Below are positions 55,644 to 64,000 of a stretch of DNA of 64,000 bases, one piece after another; within the stretch, counting starts at the first letter, position 1, and each line of letters opens with the position of its first letter. Under the pieces are notes generated by a model. That model was given only the letters and a program-made list of their open reading frames with translations. It did no database searches and was not told the origin of the DNA. The position numbers and the translations under genes are program-made. This stretch comes from Pseudoalteromonas rubra (GTDB lineage: Bacteria; Pseudomonadota; Gammaproteobacteria; Enterobacterales; Alteromonadaceae). The DNA lies in assembly GCF_001482385.1 (NCBI RefSeq), contig NZ_CP013611.1:2604001-2668000 (forward strand). The letters are read 5' to 3'.

Positions 55644-57302
55644 ATGGAACAGCATATTCGAAACATCGCAAATAAGTTTGAGCAGGCAGGCTCACAGGTC
55701 GCGCTGCAACACCTGCTCAAATTGGCCATTGAGCTGGCATCAGAGCACGATACAAGTCGACTTCTGGAGAACATCCTGCTTTCGGCTATGGAGCTTAGCG
55801 CAACCGACGGGGGGACCATCTATTCCGTCACTGAGGACATGCAGCTGCAGTTTGCCACACTGATAAATGGGCCATTGGACCTGCACATGGGCGGCACCTC
55901 CAATCAACCAATTCCTTTTCCTCCGATCCCTATCTACTTGGACAATGGACAATGCAACGAAAGCGCTTTAGTCGCACTGGCTGCGGCAAAGCGGGAAATG
56001 ATCAAGATAGACGACGTATACGAATGTGAAGAATACGACCTGTCTGCAGCACGAGCGATGGATGCTAAAACGGGTTATCACACGCAGTCTGTGCTTACCA
56101 TTCCTTTGCTCAATCATGAACAAGAACTCAATGGGGTGCTACAACTGATCAACCCACACAGTAAGGGCGAAATAGTCCCTTTTTCCAGACAGCAAACCGA
56201 TATGATTTGCTCCATTGGCGCCCTGGCCGCTGTGGCACTGACAAACCGGCAGCTTATCGATAGTATGGAGACCCTCTTTCAAGCCTTTACCCGTCTGATT
56301 GCAAAGGCCATTGACGAAAAATCGCCTTATACCGGTGGTCACTGTAGACGCGTGCCTGAACTCACTATGATGATTGCGGAAGCGGTGCATGACGCCACGT
56401 CAGGCCCTATGGCTGACTTCTCCATGACGCAAGCCGATCGGGCCGAGCTGTCATTAGCGGGCTGGCTGCATGATTGCGGAAAAATCGCCATTCCTGAATA
56501 TGTCATGGATAAGGCCACCAAACTTGAATCGGTAAACGACAGAATCGCGTTAGTCGATGCCAAAATTGAGCTGGCAAAACGTGACCTTGAACTCGACTAT
56601 ACGAAACGTATTTTTCGTTTTGAACGGGATGATGACCAAGCCCAGGTCAATCATCTTAGAGTTGAATTGGAGGAAAAACTCACTCAACTAGAGCAAGATC
56701 GCCAATTTTTACGACATGCTAATATCGGCGGCGAATTCATGCGCGACGAAGACCAGCAACGCGTTAAACACATCGCCGAACAAACATCCGTGCGGATCGG
56801 CACTGAGATACAACCCTTATTAACTGAAAACGAAGTCTATAATCTGAATATTGCGCGCGGCACGTTAACTGCAGAGGAGCGCAGGATCATCAATCGCCAT
56901 ATGGATATCACACTGGAAATGCTCGAAGCACTGCCCTTCCCCAAACATTTGCGTCGCGTACCCGAATTTGCAGGCGGTCATCATGAAAAGATGGACGGCA
57001 CGGGATACCCAAGAGGGTTAACACGCGAGCAAATGTCGATCCCCGCCAGGATTATGGCCATTGCCGATATTTTTGAAGCGCTCACAGCAGCAGATCGTCC
57101 CTATAAAGATGCGAAAAAGCTGAGCGAATGCTTGTTCATTATGGGGAAAATGAAACTAGGCGACCACATTGACCCAGACTTGTTTGACGTCTTTGTCGAT
57201 TCGAAAGTGTATTTGAAATATGCACACCAGTTCCTCAAGCCTGAACAAATTGATGAAGTGGCGCACGAGCAGATCCCGGGCTATGTAAAAAAACAGGGCT
57301 GA
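55644..57302 (+). CDS. GAF and HD-GYP domain protein
   Basis: 552 residues. GAF domain about 25-200 (SATDGGTIYSV, VLTIPLLNHEQELNGVLQLIN), then an HD-GYP domain with HDCGKIAIP (His276-Asp277) and HHEKMDGTGYP, both intact. A coiled segment of about 90 residues is inserted between them (DLELDYTKRIFRFERDDDQ), longer than usual. HD-GYP enzymes hydrolyse c-di-GMP (or cGAMP in some). It suggests the cluster links cyclic-nucleotide input (cyclase, and GAF as a possible cNMP sensor) to c-di-GMP output; this link is inferred. AGGTGAG precedes the ATG. Confidence 0.9.
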   Translation: MEQHIRNIANKFEQAGSQVALQHLLKLAIELASEHDTSRLLENILLSAMELSATDGGTIYSVTEDMQLQFATLINGPLDLHMGGTSNQPIPFPPIPIYLDNGQCNESALVALAAAKREMIKIDDVYECEEYDLSAARAMDAKTGYHTQSVLTIPLLNHEQELNGVLQLINPHSKGEIVPFSRQQTDMICSIGALAAVALTNRQLIDSMETLFQAFTRLIAKAIDEKSPYTGGHCRRVPELTMMIAEAVHDATSGPMADFSMTQADRAELSLAGWLHDCGKIAIPEYVMDKATKLESVNDRIALVDAKIELAKRDLELDYTKRIFRFERDDDQAQVNHLRVELEEKLTQLEQDRQFLRHANIGGEFMRDEDQQRVKHIAEQTSVRIGTEIQPLLTENEVYNLNIARGTLTAEERRIINRHMDITLEMLEALPFPKHLRRVPEFAGGHHEKMDGTGYPRGLTREQMSIPARIMAIADIFEALTAADRPYKDAKKLSECLFIMGKMKLGDHIDPDLFDVFVDSKVYLKYAHQFLKPEQIDEVAHEQIPGYVKKQG

Positions 57303-57967
57303 AAAACAAAGGCCAATATTGGTGGGTATTGACCGCTAGCTGTGACGACTTGTTGTTTAACAGCCCCATATTTAATGGTGACATTATTATTGTTGTTATT
57401 TTTTAATTTGGAATACGATCTTCCTTTTACAGCAAGCAACACCTGTTAATGCTATTGATGAATCTAACCAGCGATACAGCGGCAGTAGGTCCGCTGCATC
57501 GCCGGCAATCACTCCTTGATTCTCATCGACCTATCCTTGTAACAATCCAGAACACTGACAATACGAGTGGCAGGCAGTCACTCTGTGCTTCCAACACTAT
57601 TCCTGTTGCTCTCCCTGTGTTGGCCCGGATCTCTATTATTATTATTATTTCACCTGCTTGTTGCATAAGGTGCAACATATACACTCAGAAAGACTACATA
57701 ACAATCTGAGGTACATCCTGAGCTAACACCAAACTCTTTACTTTCATTCCTTCAGAGCCCGGCACTGACTTATTCCTTTCCTTGCAAGAAGTGCGTTGTC
57801 TGCATGTCACTTGCCTTCCTTGATAGTGCTGGCAAACCACACCAGGTTGCAGACTAAGTTACAACTTTTCATCAGTCCCTGTCCGGTTGTTGCTAACTCG
57901 GATCAAACTATAGAAATTTATCTCAATTTTCTAAACAACTGTTACATCTCTTTTTTATAACCAAAAA
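57303..57967. other. Intergenic region, nothing clear
   Basis: About 660 bases after the HD-GYP gene. Contains ATT-repeat runs (near 57385 and 57635) but no ribosome-site-supported gene. A frame across 57449-57709 shows no protein-like pattern. Confidence 0.45.
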
Positions 57968-57998
57968 AAAATAAGCCATTATATCAATGGCTTATTTT
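57968..57998 (-). terminator. Terminator of the small secreted-peptide gene
   Basis: Stem AAAATAAGCCATT - ATATC - AATGGCTTATTTT (13 bp) with a run of eight T on the minus strand, 31 nt past the peptide stop. Confidence 0.88.
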
Positions 57999-58029
57999 AA
58001 ATTTATTGCTGAATTAATTGAATTTTGAG

Positions 58030-58179
58030 TTAACGCAAAATTTTGTCATGCGGTTTTTCGCAGTCTAAAATTCCACAAACCCAGATAGGGTTTCGTGGGC
58101 CTGTTTCGTCTGCGTACGTAGAAAATGACCCAGCAACAGAGAAAAGAGAGATAATGGTGATACTGATTATTTTTTTCAC
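58030..58179 (-). CDS. 49-residue exported peptide with two cysteines
   Basis: A small gene easily missed because it is short and starts with GTG. AAGGA lies 8 nt before the start, and a perfect terminator follows the stop. The peptide begins MKKIISITIISLFSVAGSFS with a clear signal peptide (cleavage TYA-DE after residue 23). The 26-residue mature part, starting DETGPRNPIWVCG, has Cys35 and Cys40 in a C-x4-C spacing able to form a disulfide loop. It lies 97 nt downstream of the winged-helix regulator on the same strand. No family recognised. It may be a secreted signal, a pigment or biofilm factor, or a target of that regulator. Confidence 0.65.
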   Translation of the reverse strand: MKKIISITIISLFSVAGSFSTYADETGPRNPIWVCGILDCEKPHDKILR

Positions 58180-58275
58180 ACTAATGATCCTTTTGTTTTT
58201 TGTTAAGTAGAGCGAGCAAGGAGAATAGAGCTAGGGTGGGCGACCCAAACACTCGGCCCCCTTTCAGGTATAATC

Positions 58276-60468
58276 TTAGTGATCTATTTTAATTGTTGCA
58301 ATAGAGGTGTCATTTAATTGCACCGACAGTGAAAGGACTTTATCTCCACCTATATTTGTCGCTATGGTAGGGTAAAGAGCAAAAAAGCGCTCTTCATAAA
58401 CGAGATGCAAGTCCGTCTGCCAGTTTAGTTTGTGCAGATAAGTGTTACGTTCATCAAACGCCGTCCAGATAATATGCTCACCCCGGACGTACCAACGGCT
58501 AATATATCTAAAGTCAATTGGATGATTCAATGCTCTTGCCGGGCCGGTAAGAGTAGGTAGATAGAAAAGCTGTGCATCAATTGGCTCAGCGGCGATAAAA
58601 CCAGTGCCTGCCGGGCGGATAGAGCGATACCCGGATAACAGCAGACTACTGATTTTAGAAGCTATATTATAGCTTTGTATTTCCCACTCACCCGCAACAT
58701 TTACCCCGTAGTAGATAGCGCTGCCGTCTGTACTAAACGCAGCATCGCTGCTGGTCTCCATAGATGAGGTAATATAACTAACCTGACTGTGTTCAAACGA
58801 GTAAAATGCCAGCTTGGGACCTTCCTTAAACAAAATCCCACCGGCCTGATACGATACATCCAGTAATTCGACATTCTCATCAGAGCTGTAATAAGAGTCA
58901 ATCTCTCTGTTGCTCATCGCCATCCTGCCAATGGTTGTGATCCCATTTCTTAAGTGCATCACCCATCGATGCTCAGCTGACCGTTCGTCATATAGCATAG
59001 CGACAACCTGAGGCGCGGTATTGATAATCTGCTGAACTTCTAATTGCGGGACGAGTTGATGTTCTATATACAAACGCTTCGCCCGGCTGAACTCTTTTTG
59101 CAGCAACACAATATCTGCGCCATCATGGGTATCAAAGCTGCGCAGCAACATATCGCCATCTTCGATCAATCTGATTTGCTCCCCTGTCAGACTGTCAACC
59201 TGGAAAAGCGCGCCTGTGGCCATAACCAGCAAAGACGTATTGTTTTTCCATTCAACGCCGTACAACTTGTGTTTAGTGCTGTGAATCAAGGTTTCTTCTT
59301 TTGTTTTTAAATCAAACAACAAGATGTGGAACTGACCTTTGATCTTTTTTATCAATGCCAGTTTCTGTTTATCCGGTGACAAGCTAACATCAAACAATAT
59401 TTCACTTGCATCACTTGGGGCCAGCATGCGCAAGTATTCTCGTGTATGCAGATCAAGCGCGTACAGTGTCATTTCACTTTCCAGATCCACTAACATAGGT
59501 AATAGCAGCTCTGATGCATGGCGACCACGGGAAGGATCCCCTACCGCAACCACACCTTCTATCAGGGTAATCCTCCCTGACTCAGGTTCAGACAAGGTCA
59601 ATGGCAACAACTGAACAGACGTTTTTCCACCACTTAAATCGCTGTATATTATAACTTTATCATTCTGGGCAAACTGCACAAGCGCAGCATTATTAGCATG
59701 ATAGGTAAGTTGTCTGATCTTGTTATTTTGCCTGTCAAGCAAATATACCTGTCGGTCTTCCTCAATAGACGTACGGCCAGAAAAGGCGATATATCGACCA
59801 TCCAATGACACCGATAAGTCATATTTTTCGCCATTAAACTCCGTCAGTTGGTCAAGATCGCTAACATTAGCCAACTGACTATCTAAAACATACTTCACAA
59901 TGGTGTCATACTTAGTCCAACCAATCGTCGCAGAAAGAAATATAACCATTACTATCAGAAGTTTATAAGTGAAGCTCGATGATTTATCTGGGGTAGAGGG
60001 CTGGCCTTCAGCAGGGTTTACAGGCGCTTCAGATACACTGTTTGATGCCTCCACAGGCCCACAGTCAACCTCCTCAGCAGGCGATTTAGCAACCTTCATT
60101 TCTTTTACAGGAATGGCCGGGGTCTCTAACGCGTCAACAGGTTCAATATCGCAAACTAACTTGTAACCGCGCTTTGATACTGATTTCACATAACGCGCAT
60201 TCGCAATATCAGTGTCATCAAGGATCAATCTGAGCTTTTTAACGGCGCTGCGTACCGCCGTATCCGATACCACGCGATCTGACCATACTTGCTGGTGCAA
60301 TTCTTCTATGCTCACATATCTGTCTTTGTTTTCATACAGATATAGCAACAACGCCATTACCTTAGGTTCAATAGCAACCTCGTTGGCATCGCGATATAAA
60401 ACCTGATCGCTCAGATCCAGAACAAACGCTCCGAGTTTTGTCAGTTTAATATCCAGTATCGAAGACAT
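58276..60468 (-). CDS. Membrane-anchored winged-helix regulator with periplasmic propeller
   Basis: About 730 residues. An N-terminal OmpR/CadC-type winged helix (about 10-105: PKVMALLLYLYENKDRYVSIEELHQQVW, SDTAVRSAVKKLRLIL, KSVSKRGYKLV), a Pro/Glu linker, one membrane helix (about 165-187) and a C-terminal PD40/TolB-like propeller of about 500 residues (YDLSVSLDGRYIAFSG, VSLSPDKQKLALIKK). This is a one-component ToxR-like regulator: the propeller senses outside while the wing binds DNA. The ATG at 60468 is preferred over a TTG three codons upstream; neither has a strong ribosome site. Confidence 0.87.
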   Translation of the reverse strand: MSSILDIKLTKLGAFVLDLSDQVLYRDANEVAIEPKVMALLLYLYENKDRYVSIEELHQQVWSDRVVSDTAVRSAVKKLRLILDDTDIANARYVKSVSKRGYKLVCDIEPVDALETPAIPVKEMKVAKSPAEEVDCGPVEASNSVSEAPVNPAEGQPSTPDKSSSFTYKLLIVMVIFLSATIGWTKYDTIVKYVLDSQLANVSDLDQLTEFNGEKYDLSVSLDGRYIAFSGRTSIEEDRQVYLLDRQNNKIRQLTYHANNAALVQFAQNDKVIIYSDLSGGKTSVQLLPLTLSEPESGRITLIEGVVAVGDPSRGRHASELLLPMLVDLESEMTLYALDLHTREYLRMLAPSDASEILFDVSLSPDKQKLALIKKIKGQFHILLFDLKTKEETLIHSTKHKLYGVEWKNNTSLLVMATGALFQVDSLTGEQIRLIEDGDMLLRSFDTHDGADIVLLQKEFSRAKRLYIEHQLVPQLEVQQIINTAPQVVAMLYDERSAEHRWVMHLRNGITTIGRMAMSNREIDSYYSSDENVELLDVSYQAGGILFKEGPKLAFYSFEHSQVSYITSSMETSSDAAFSTDGSAIYYGVNVAGEWEIQSYNIASKISSLLLSGYRSIRPAGTGFIAAEPIDAQLFYLPTLTGPARALNHPIDFRYISRWYVRGEHIIWTAFDERNTYLHKLNWQTDLHLVYEERFFALYPTIATNIGGDKVLSLSVQLNDTSIATIKIDH

Positions 60469-60865
60469 GGCATCCAATCAAAGTGGTCAAAATTTCCAGT
60501 TCTTGATGGACGATTAGACAGCCGAGTCCGGCGCACAAGTACTACGCTTCAGGCCCTCTCGGATACCTCAGGCAAGGCATTATCCCAATAAATGAGAGTA
60601 TTCTAAATTTTCAAATCGTCACAACGCATTAGACTAACAGGGAAAAGAAATGAAGTTCAACTAAAACCTGACAAACACATAGCAACTCAGGTTAAAACTT
60701 ATTACAAATATGACTAATCATTTCCATTTTCGCAATTCAATGCACTAAAGGTCACTTGTTCGCATAAATGATTCACACTTGCACTTATTCCACAAGCTGA
60801 CCACTTTGCTTTCAAGAGACCTTTTATCACTGACTTAAATGCGTCTGCGGACACGGTTCATCGAC
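60469..60865. other. Intergenic region upstream of the regulator
   Basis: About 400 AT-rich bases between two minus-strand genes, probably holding the regulator promoter. No gene or strong hairpin seen. Confidence 0.45.
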
Positions 60866-62062
60866 TCACTGGCCACATACATTCGCATAGATATAGATTG
60901 CGTCGCTCCTGGCAAAACTGATTGCTACCTTGTCCTGAGAGATAAACGCCGCAGAGGTCGGTGCCTGGGCGCCACCTACATCAAGTTGTGACAAATACTG
61001 CCAATGGGTACCACTTTTACGTTTAAAAATATAAACCTGATCCGCAGACTCAGATAACGCCAACATGCAATGTCCTGCAGGGCCAAATGCCAAACGTGAC
61101 ACAGCAGTCAGCTTTTGGTTATCTGACACCTTCAGCTCTGTAGAGGGTATATAATGACCCTGTGGATCAGGAGAATAGATAAATACACTGCGCTTATCCG
61201 CCACGAACAAGCGCTCAGTTCCTGGCGAAAAAGTCACAAATACAGGCTCAATCAACGCTTTTGGGTACCCAACAGGCAAGGTTTGTTGCAACTTAAGCGG
61301 CTGTGTATCTGAGACCTCAAACAGCGCAATTTGATTTGCCTGCATGCCCGCCACGGCGACTTTCAGGCCGTTATCAGATTGCGCGACCGACACAGCGCCA
61401 CCCAGCGCATTGACCTGCTCAACCCGAATTGTCTGACGTGTGCTCAGCTGCCCCTGTGAAGACGTCAATTGCACCAACGCCTGCGACACATTTGCCGCCA
61501 CATAACTGATACCAGCGGCATCACCAACAATAGCATATGGCCCTAACAGAGCCAGCTTATCCTCTTGTGTTGAAATGGGCTTACCTTGTTTGAACACGCG
61601 CTGGATATCAATTTGGTCAGATAAATCAGACTGCAAAATCAATTTATCACTACGATCCAACCGAAACTGAGCAACCGCACCACTGTAAAAGCTAACAACC
61701 TGAATATCCCTGTCAGCCCCCGAAAACGTCATATCCGATGCACCTATAAGCGTACCGCGAGCGCGCTCACCTGATATCATATCCAGCATAGTCAAAGCGT
61801 TATCATCGGCAACACGATATGCAGTCAATGCATCATCATCCGCACTGACCGCATACAGTATCCTGTCTGTGTCATCAAATAACAGTCGCCGAACATTATC
61901 CAGCCCATCGATGCCATTTTGGTTATCTACATAACGATGCAGCAAAGCAGTGTCTTCAACTGGCTCATCAGACGTTGCGCATCCAGCTATCAAGCTGCTC
62001 ATACCAAATGCGACAAAAAGCCCCACCAGACAGGGCTTTCGTTTTCTATTTGCCAATAACAT
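60866..62062 (-). CDS. Beta-propeller lipoprotein, lactonase-like fold
   Basis: 398 residues. Lipobox LIAGC (Cys28), AAGGAG 4 nt before the ATG. The body is a chain of four-stranded repeats such as VRRLLFDDTDRILYAVSADDDALTAYRV and EPVFVTFSPGTERLFVADKRSVFIY, resembling the 6-phosphogluconolactonase/YVTN propeller family. No catalytic set is evident. Lies upstream of the winged-helix regulator on the same strand but 400 nt apart. Function unknown. Confidence 0.8.
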   Translation of the reverse strand: MLLANRKRKPCLVGLFVAFGMSSLIAGCATSDEPVEDTALLHRYVDNQNGIDGLDNVRRLLFDDTDRILYAVSADDDALTAYRVADDNALTMLDMISGERARGTLIGASDMTFSGADRDIQVVSFYSGAVAQFRLDRSDKLILQSDLSDQIDIQRVFKQGKPISTQEDKLALLGPYAIVGDAAGISYVAANVSQALVQLTSSQGQLSTRQTIRVEQVNALGGAVSVAQSDNGLKVAVAGMQANQIALFEVSDTQPLKLQQTLPVGYPKALIEPVFVTFSPGTERLFVADKRSVFIYSPDPQGHYIPSTELKVSDNQKLTAVSRLAFGPAGHCMLALSESADQVYIFKRKSGTHWQYLSQLDVGGAQAPTSAAFISQDKVAISFARSDAIYIYANVCGQ

Positions 62063-62147
62063 AGTACTCCTTTGGGATAGGTATTTAAGTGGCTGTATTA
62101 AATTAAAAAACGTCAGGCTATGCGCTAGGCATGGCCTGACGCACGTA

Positions 62148-63188
62148 CTAAGACGCTTTAAATCGCTCCCTGTCTTTCACTATCTGCTTAACCAGTTTGC
62201 CAAACGATTTTTCTTTGGCACGCCTTTGCGCCATGGTGGAAGTATTAAAGGCATTTTCTCGGTTCAACTTAAGGTAGTTATTCAACCGCCTTTGACTCAG
62301 CTCGCCGGATTCAATCGCGCGATGTACTGCACATCCGGGCTCCTGATCGTGCTGACAATCGTTAAACCGGCATAGCTCACTAAGCAGTTCTATATCAGCA
62401 AATGCCGAGCTGATCCCCGTATCGCAACCACCCAGTTGCAACTCCCGCATCCCCGGCGTATCGAGCAACAAAGCACCTGATGGCAAGGTAACCAACTCCC
62501 GGTGCGTGGTTGTGTGTCGTCCTTTACCATCGTCCTCACGGATCCTGCCAGTTTGCTGATGGTGTGCCTTCATCAACGTATTTGTCAACGTTGACTTACC
62601 GACGCCCGATGACCCCAGCAATACGACTGTCTGGCCTTTGGTGAGCCAGGGAGACAAACGTTCAGCACAGTCGGACGCTTGCGTGTTTAGTGCCAGCACA
62701 TCCAGGCTGGGGTCAAGCTCGCGCACCATAGTGAGTGCCTGATCCGTATGGTCAACCTGATCGGCCTTAGTCAGCAGAATGACGGCTTGTACGTCCGAAC
62801 TGTGCACCAGTGCCAGGTAGCGTTCCAGTCGGTTCAGATTAAAACCTTCATTTAGTGAACACAAAATAAAGGCAGTATCGACATTTGCCGAGATTAACTG
62901 CCACTCCCGCTGTGTCCCTGGCGCCTTACGTTTGAAACAACTTTGCCGCTCCAGCAAGCGGATATATCGTTGCTGATTGTCCAGCAGTATCCAGTCGCCA
63001 GCGGCGAGTGTATCCATGGCAGGTGTTACTGGCAGAGAAAAGCTCCCTGTGTCGCTTTGCACTGAAATACAGCTTCGATGTACCGAGGCTACACGCACAG
63101 GACAGACATTACTCCACTCTTCAAGTGAAAGCTGTTGTTGAAAAAAGGGTGTCCAGCCTAAGCTGGAGAGTAACTGAAAGTTGGTCAT
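62148..63188 (-). CDS. rsgA: Ribosome small-subunit-dependent GTPase A
   Basis: 346 residues, circularly permuted: N-terminal OB-fold (about 25-80), G4 TKAD (140-143), G1 GSSGVGKST (192-200), HTTTHRELV switch, G3 DTPG (243-246). The C-terminal zinc knuckle has Cys273, Cys278, His280 and Cys286. Known role: late 30S maturation and RbfA release. The usual neighbours orn and psd are absent. A tiny ORF with a strong ribosome site and two overlapping hairpins lie in its leader. Confidence 0.92.
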   Translation of the reverse strand: MTNFQLLSSLGWTPFFQQQLSLEEWSNVCPVRVASVHRSCISVQSDTGSFSLPVTPAMDTLAAGDWILLDNQQRYIRLLERQSCFKRKAPGTQREWQLISANVDTAFILCSLNEGFNLNRLERYLALVHSSDVQAVILLTKADQVDHTDQALTMVRELDPSLDVLALNTQASDCAERLSPWLTKGQTVVLLGSSGVGKSTLTNTLMKAHHQQTGRIREDDGKGRHTTTHRELVTLPSGALLLDTPGMRELQLGGCDTGISSAFADIELLSELCRFNDCQHDQEPGCAVHRAIESGELSQRRLNNYLKLNRENAFNTSTMAQRRAKEKSFGKLVKQIVKDRERFKAS

Positions 63189-63224
63189 GACGACCCCTTA
63201 ACAATGATGTTAATACTTGAGAAA

Positions 63225-63252
63225 GGGGCTGAGTGCCCCGGTAGATACCGGG
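63225..63252 (-). promoter_or_regulatory. Mutually exclusive hairpins in the rsgA leader
   Basis: CCCGGTA-TACCGGG (63237-63252) and GGGGC-ACTCA-GCCCC (63225-63239) share three bases, so both cannot form fully. The latter is followed by TTTCTC on the minus strand, a weak terminator-like end. Confidence 0.4.
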
Positions 63253-63283
63253 CGAAAAGAAGTGCTGGCTAGACTAAATTTAG

Positions 63284-63328
63284 TTAGTTGAGGTCAGTCT
63301 GCCCGGTCGGTTTGGTTACTATCATCAT
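63284..63328 (-). CDS. Tiny leader ORF upstream of rsgA (13-14 residues)
   Basis: MMIVTKPTGQTDLN, with the very strong Shine-Dalgarno AGGAGG 3 nt before the first ATG and 6 nt before the second. It ends 95 nt before the rsgA start. Could be a regulatory leader peptide; there is no obvious run of one amino acid. Confidence 0.4.
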   Translation of the reverse strand: MMIVTKPTGQTDLN

Positions 63329-63420
63329 TGTCCTCCTGGGTGTTTTTCCGTCAATTCCGACTTCATCATATCGGATCGACACACAGAGTCAATGTCTCCC
63401 TGAGGGGCGTTGAAAGGGTA

Positions 63421-64000
63421 TCATACCCCAACAATCAATATCTTACCTTGCGCCATCCCCTCTCGCTCACAGCTTAAATCAATTCGACTATCGAGTGGAT
63501 ACTGGTATAAGCGCTCCAGTTTGGGGTGGGTTTTAGTGAGGAAAGAGCAGCTTCTGACAAACAAACTCATTTTGCTTTGTTTATCGACGAATGCATACGC
63601 CGTTTTGGCCAACGCCTCTTTGCACGCCGCCATAATTTGGGGATTCACTTGATTTAAATGAATGGCTTTGTGTGCCTCTTCTTGTGGGATCACTTGCAGG
63701 CTGCTGGCCAACACACACGCCGCATAGATATCTAACACCCCAATCACCCGAGGTTTCTGACTGCCCCGCTCAGCATAGACCACCATCATACACGGCACTT
63801 TGCTTTCATCCAGTTGCTGCGCTTTGATGGGTTTTAACACAAGTGAGTTACTGATGTTTTTTTGCATCAACCGCTCAAGTAAATCGGTTTTCGGCAAAGC
63901 CAGCTCCTCTCTGAGGGGAACAGCTTCATCCTCCACAATCACTTCATTGGCTTCCTGCTCCAGCACCAGAGGCATAATGGCGCTACGCAGGGCATCATCA
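63421..64000 (-). CDS. Unrecognised protein, 5' end beyond the window
   Basis: The frame is open to the window edge (DDALRSAIMPLVLEQEANEV at the visible start), so at least 193 residues are the C-terminal part of a longer protein. Mostly soluble, with segments CMMVVYAERGSQKPRVIGVLDIYAACVLASSLQVIPQ and ACKEALAKTAYAFVDKQSKM. I do not recognise the family. It lies upstream of the rsgA leader on the same strand. Confidence 0.65.
   Translation of the reverse strand, partial: DDALRSAIMPLVLEQEANEVIVEDEAVPLREELALPKTDLLERLMQKNISNSLVLKPIKAQQLDESKVPCMMVVYAERGSQKPRVIGVLDIYAACVLASSLQVIPQEEAHKAIHLNQVNPQIMAACKEALAKTAYAFVDKQSKMSLFVRSCSFLTKTHPKLERLYQYPLDSRIDLSCEREGMAQGKILIVGV

Noticed and set aside
57449..57709. 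86-codon open frame after the HD-GYP gene
   Set aside because: Low-complexity Ile run from ATT repeats, no ribosome site, no protein-like pattern.

Overview
The window looks like a chromosomal segment of a marine gammaproteobacterium of the Alteromonadales, most likely Pseudoalteromonas or a close relative. This is judged from the mix of secreted nuclease and protease genes, a GlyGly-CTERM tail, RND and ABC efflux systems, a lone second EF-G, and many signal-transduction and beta-propeller proteins. The species cannot be fixed from sequence reading alone. I saw no rRNA, tRNA, phage, transposase or CRISPR array.

Layout. 1-6.2 kb: the 3' part of an ExeM/NucH-type extracellular nuclease, a small membrane protein, a stand-alone EF-G (fusA paralogue) and a GntP-type permease. 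6.4-7.3 kb: a secreted TIM-barrel-like protein. 7.48-8.80 kb: the most striking stretch, a head-to-tail array of four non-coding units. Each has a Fur-box/sigma70 promoter, a 40-nt invariant core resembling the RyhB pairing region, and its own Rho-independent terminator. 8.8-15.3 kb: housekeeping and stress genes (YlqF GTPase, YaeQ, alpha/beta hydrolase, Dps, a STAS-like protein, oligopeptidase B). 15.4-24.3 kb: two exporters on the minus strand, an RND pump with its adaptor, and a MacAB-like ABC operon preceded by a good sigma54 promoter. 24.6-27 kb: an accessory pocket with a broken RTX-type gene and a tightly overlapping XRE regulator / membrane protein / 45-residue peptide operon.

27.2-33.6 kb holds a transglutaminase-like/TPR lipoprotein, a secreted trypsin-like protease with PKD and PPC domains, and a large HExxH/beta-propeller surface protein. 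33.7-36.7 kb carries a small membrane protein with a perfect Fur box, plus a histidine kinase and sigma54 response regulator pair that could drive the sigma54 promoter of the ABC operon. 37.1-43.6 kb has a hexose-6-phosphate mutarotase, a chemoreceptor, a porin, YbaN, an LspA-like peptidase and a solute-binding protein.

43.9-57.3 kb is a six-gene co-directional cluster. It encodes a TPR/outer-membrane barrel protein, a FecR-domain protein, a 2025-residue cadherin-repeat/delta-60 lipoprotein, an MBL-fold hydrolase, a CHASE2 nucleotide cyclase and a GAF-HD-GYP protein. It reads as a surface-protein module coupled to cyclic-nucleotide signalling. 58.0-62.1 kb has a membrane-anchored winged-helix regulator with a periplasmic propeller, a previously uncalled 49-residue secreted peptide just downstream, and a propeller lipoprotein upstream. 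62.1-64 kb ends with RsgA, preceded by a tiny leader ORF, and the 3' part of an unrecognised gene.
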